From assembly GCA_905235355.1 (NCBI GenBank), contig CAJOLM010000065.1, positions 1 through 6,519 on the forward strand: a DNA stretch of 6,519 nt. The letters run 5' to 3'. The DNA comes from an uncultured Elusimicrobiales bacterium. GTDB lineage: Bacteria; Elusimicrobiota; Elusimicrobia; Elusimicrobiales; Elusimicrobiaceae. A model generated the notes under the pieces. The model was not told the origin of the DNA. It saw only the letters and a list, made by a program, of their open reading frames with translations, and did no database searches. Made by a program: the position numbers and the translations under genes. This document shows positions 5,691 to 6,519 of the stretch, piece by piece. Position 1 is the first letter of the stretch; every line of letters starts with the position of its first letter.

Positions 5691-6263
5691 TTAATCTTGG
5701 TATCCTTGCTTCATCCCTATTTTTTGACACCATTTATTATCATCATCCCAGCAGGACCATCGTCCCTCCCAGTCCAGTTCAATATATTTTTCTTCATTGA
5801 TACGTTGTGCATACAACATATCGTCACTCCAAAATTTCCAATCTTTTGTATAAAAACAGCTAGGGTCACATTCTTCGTGCTCCCAAGAAGTGGGTGGCAC
5901 AAAGTCACTTTTTTCTGCGAAATTATTGCTATAACTGCAGTTTTCTCCTGCTAATTCGCAAACTTGATAAGCACGAAACATATCTTTTAACATGATTTTT
6001 GCTTCTACAGCCTTGGCCCTCTCTACTGCTTTCTGGTACTGCGGCAAGGCAATGGCGGAAAGTATGCCGATAATGAGTACAACGACAAGTAATTCAATAA
6101 GCGTAAATGCACGTGCTCCGTTCTCACATAAAGAGGTCATCCCCGAGGGTTGTAATCGGGGATCTTCCACGCTCCGTCGTTTTTGTACGACACGGCTACA
6201 ACCTGCGTTGAAGATTCCCGATAAAGACACTCGGGAATGACTTGTTGGTATATTTTCTTTCAT
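5691..6263 (-). CDS. Type IV pilin / pseudopilin-like protein with a long repeat-derived leader
   Basis: The 190-residue precursor has a prepilin site after Ala52 and the segment FTLIELLVVVLIIGIL, then SAIALPQYQKAVERAKAVEA, with Glu5 of the mature protein present. The mature part of 138 residues has the N-terminal helix and a head rich in Trp, Asp and Cys (CELAGENC, CDPSC, CWDDDNKWC), giving six cysteines that could form three disulfides; the acidic WDDDNKW loop could bind a metal. It would be a minor pilin or pseudopilin in the inner membrane and periplasm; its machinery is not in this window. The start at 6263 is supported by AAGGAG (6277-6272), eight bases upstream. The 52-residue leader is abnormally long because residues 9-42 come from palindromic element B. 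Met42 would give an 11-residue leader but has no spaced ribosome binding site. Residue -1 is Ala where Gly is usual. The gene is complete and converges on nifJ. Confidence 0.88.
   Translation of the reverse strand: MKENIPTSHSRVSLSGIFNAGCSRVVQKRRSVEDPRLQPSGMTSLCENGARAFTLIELLVVVLIIGILSAIALPQYQKAVERAKAVEAKIMLKDMFRAYQVCELAGENCSYSNNFAEKSDFVPPTSWEHEECDPSCFYTKDWKFWSDDMLYAQRINEEKYIELDWEGRWSCWDDDNKWCQKIGMKQGYQD
6136..6241. repeat. Composite palindromic element, copy B, inside the pilin 2 leader
   Basis: It is bounded by GTCAT and ATGAC. Hairpin one is ATCCCCGA (6139-6146) / TCGGGGAT (6156-6163); hairpin two is ATTCCCGA (6214-6221) / TCGGGAAT (6231-6238), each with a 9-base loop. ATCTTCCACGC and GCGTTGAAGAT face each other between them with one mismatch, and GTCGT/ACGAC could add a central hairpin. 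On the minus strand it is read as HSRVSLSGIFN through VEDPRLQPSGM, in the same frame as copy A. Confidence 0.87.
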
Positions 6264-6286
6264 ATTCGTTTCTCCTTGTTGTTGTC

Positions 6287-6380
6287 GTCATCCCGGACTT
6301 GATCCGGGATCCAGTCTGTTTAATCAAGAGGTTTTTCCCCTTATAAACAGCCTGGATTGCGGGTCCACGCCCGCAATGAC
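6287..6380. repeat. Composite palindromic element D in the pilin 2 5' UTR
   Basis: GTCATCCCGGA and TCCGGGATCC form the left hairpin (stem 6290-6297 / 6303-6310). ATTGCGGG (6356-6363) and CCCGCAAT (6370-6377) form the right one, ending in ATGAC. ATCCAGTCTGTTTA and TAAACAGCCTGGAT are facing arms between them with one mismatch, so the unit folds as a long branched palindrome. The loops are 5 and 6 bases rather than 9. It lies between the pilin 2 promoter and its ribosome binding site, as element C does in pilin 1. No gene is seen in 6264-6519. Confidence 0.8.
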
Positions 6381-6399
6381 GGCGCTCCCGCATAGCAGT

Positions 6400-6433
6400 A
6401 TTGTATCAAAAAAAAAAAATAAGTCAAGCCCTA
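6400..6433 (-). promoter_or_regulatory. Promoter of pilin 2 with a poly-T spacer (copy 3 of the dispersed block)
   Basis: TTGACT (6427-6422) and TACAAT (6405-6400) on the minus strand are 16 bases apart. The spacer contains a 12-base T run (A run 6408-6419 on the plus strand), as in the pilin 1 promoter. Transcription would begin near 6393, giving a leader of about 130 bases that includes element D. Similarity to the other copies is lost just beyond GCCCTAT at about 6433, whereas copies 1 and 2 match each other for another 20 or so bases. Confidence 0.65.
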
Positions 6434-6451
6434 TGTTTGGGTTCAGATACA

Positions 6452-6480
6452 TGTGAGACTGGATCAACACATTTGAGACT
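6452..6480. repeat. Short direct repeat near the right edge
   Basis: TGTGAGACT (6452-6460) recurs as TTTGAGACT (6472-6480), exactly 20 bases further on. Spaced short direct repeats of this kind occur at the ends of some insertion sequences. The place where the promoter block stops resembling its other copies lies about 20 bases to the left. The rest, to 6519, contains no coding frame that I can support. The identity is unknown. Confidence 0.3.
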
Positions 6481-6519
6481 CTTTGTCCCGGACGAAAGCT
6501 AATCTTTTTATAACCCTTT

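Noticed and set aside
6196..6393. 65-codon minus-strand frame (MRERRHCGRGP...)
   Set aside because: It is a translation of palindromic elements D and B and overlaps the pilin 2 start in another frame; no ribosome binding site.

Overview
The window looks like a piece of a gut Elusimicrobiota genome (Elusimicrobium-like). The basis is the pair of minor pilin/pseudopilin genes whose transmembrane segment reads FTLIELLVVVLIIGIL followed by SAIALPQYQ and whose residue before the cleavage site is Ala, in a genome that also has a fermentative pyruvate:ferredoxin oxidoreductase. This is recognition by eye, not a database result, and the phylum is held with moderate confidence.

Layout. The left edge holds what may be the first codons of a minus-strand gene (1-48), with a repeated promoter-like block upstream of it (92-137). 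A plus-strand gene at 283-984 encodes an exported protein of unknown function, with its own promoter and a strong terminator hairpin. Next comes a minus-strand pilin gene (start 1700). It stops at an in-frame amber codon at 1215-1217, yet its frame continues open for 49 more pilin-like codons to 1065. The 317-base gap 1716-2032 has no gene. It holds palindromic repeats, the pilin promoter facing left and the nifJ promoter facing right. The centre (2033-5593) is a complete nifJ gene for a 1186-residue pyruvate:ferredoxin oxidoreductase. It converges on a second pilin gene (6263-5691, minus strand) and shares a bidirectional terminator with it. The right edge (6264-6519) has the second pilin's 5' UTR, another palindromic element, the same promoter as the first pilin, and a short unexplained sequence.

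The metabolic core (nifJ) is ordinary. The unusual part is the pilin pair. Both genes appear to carry the same cassette: a promoter TTGACT-N16-TACAAT whose spacer contains a run of 12 T, then palindromic repeat elements in the 5' UTR, a Shine-Dalgarno AAGGAG, and an ATG. Next comes a 100-base double-hairpin element that is translated as part of an abnormally long prepilin leader, and only then the pilin transmembrane helix. Within the element the two copies differ at seven codons, all nonsynonymous, which suggests that it is conserved as a nucleic acid and not as a peptide. Related hairpins (usually 8-bp stem, 9-base loop) sit in the 5' UTRs, and one sits inside the loop of the nifJ terminator. 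The window therefore documents a family of small palindromic elements that invade UTRs, terminators and coding leaders.
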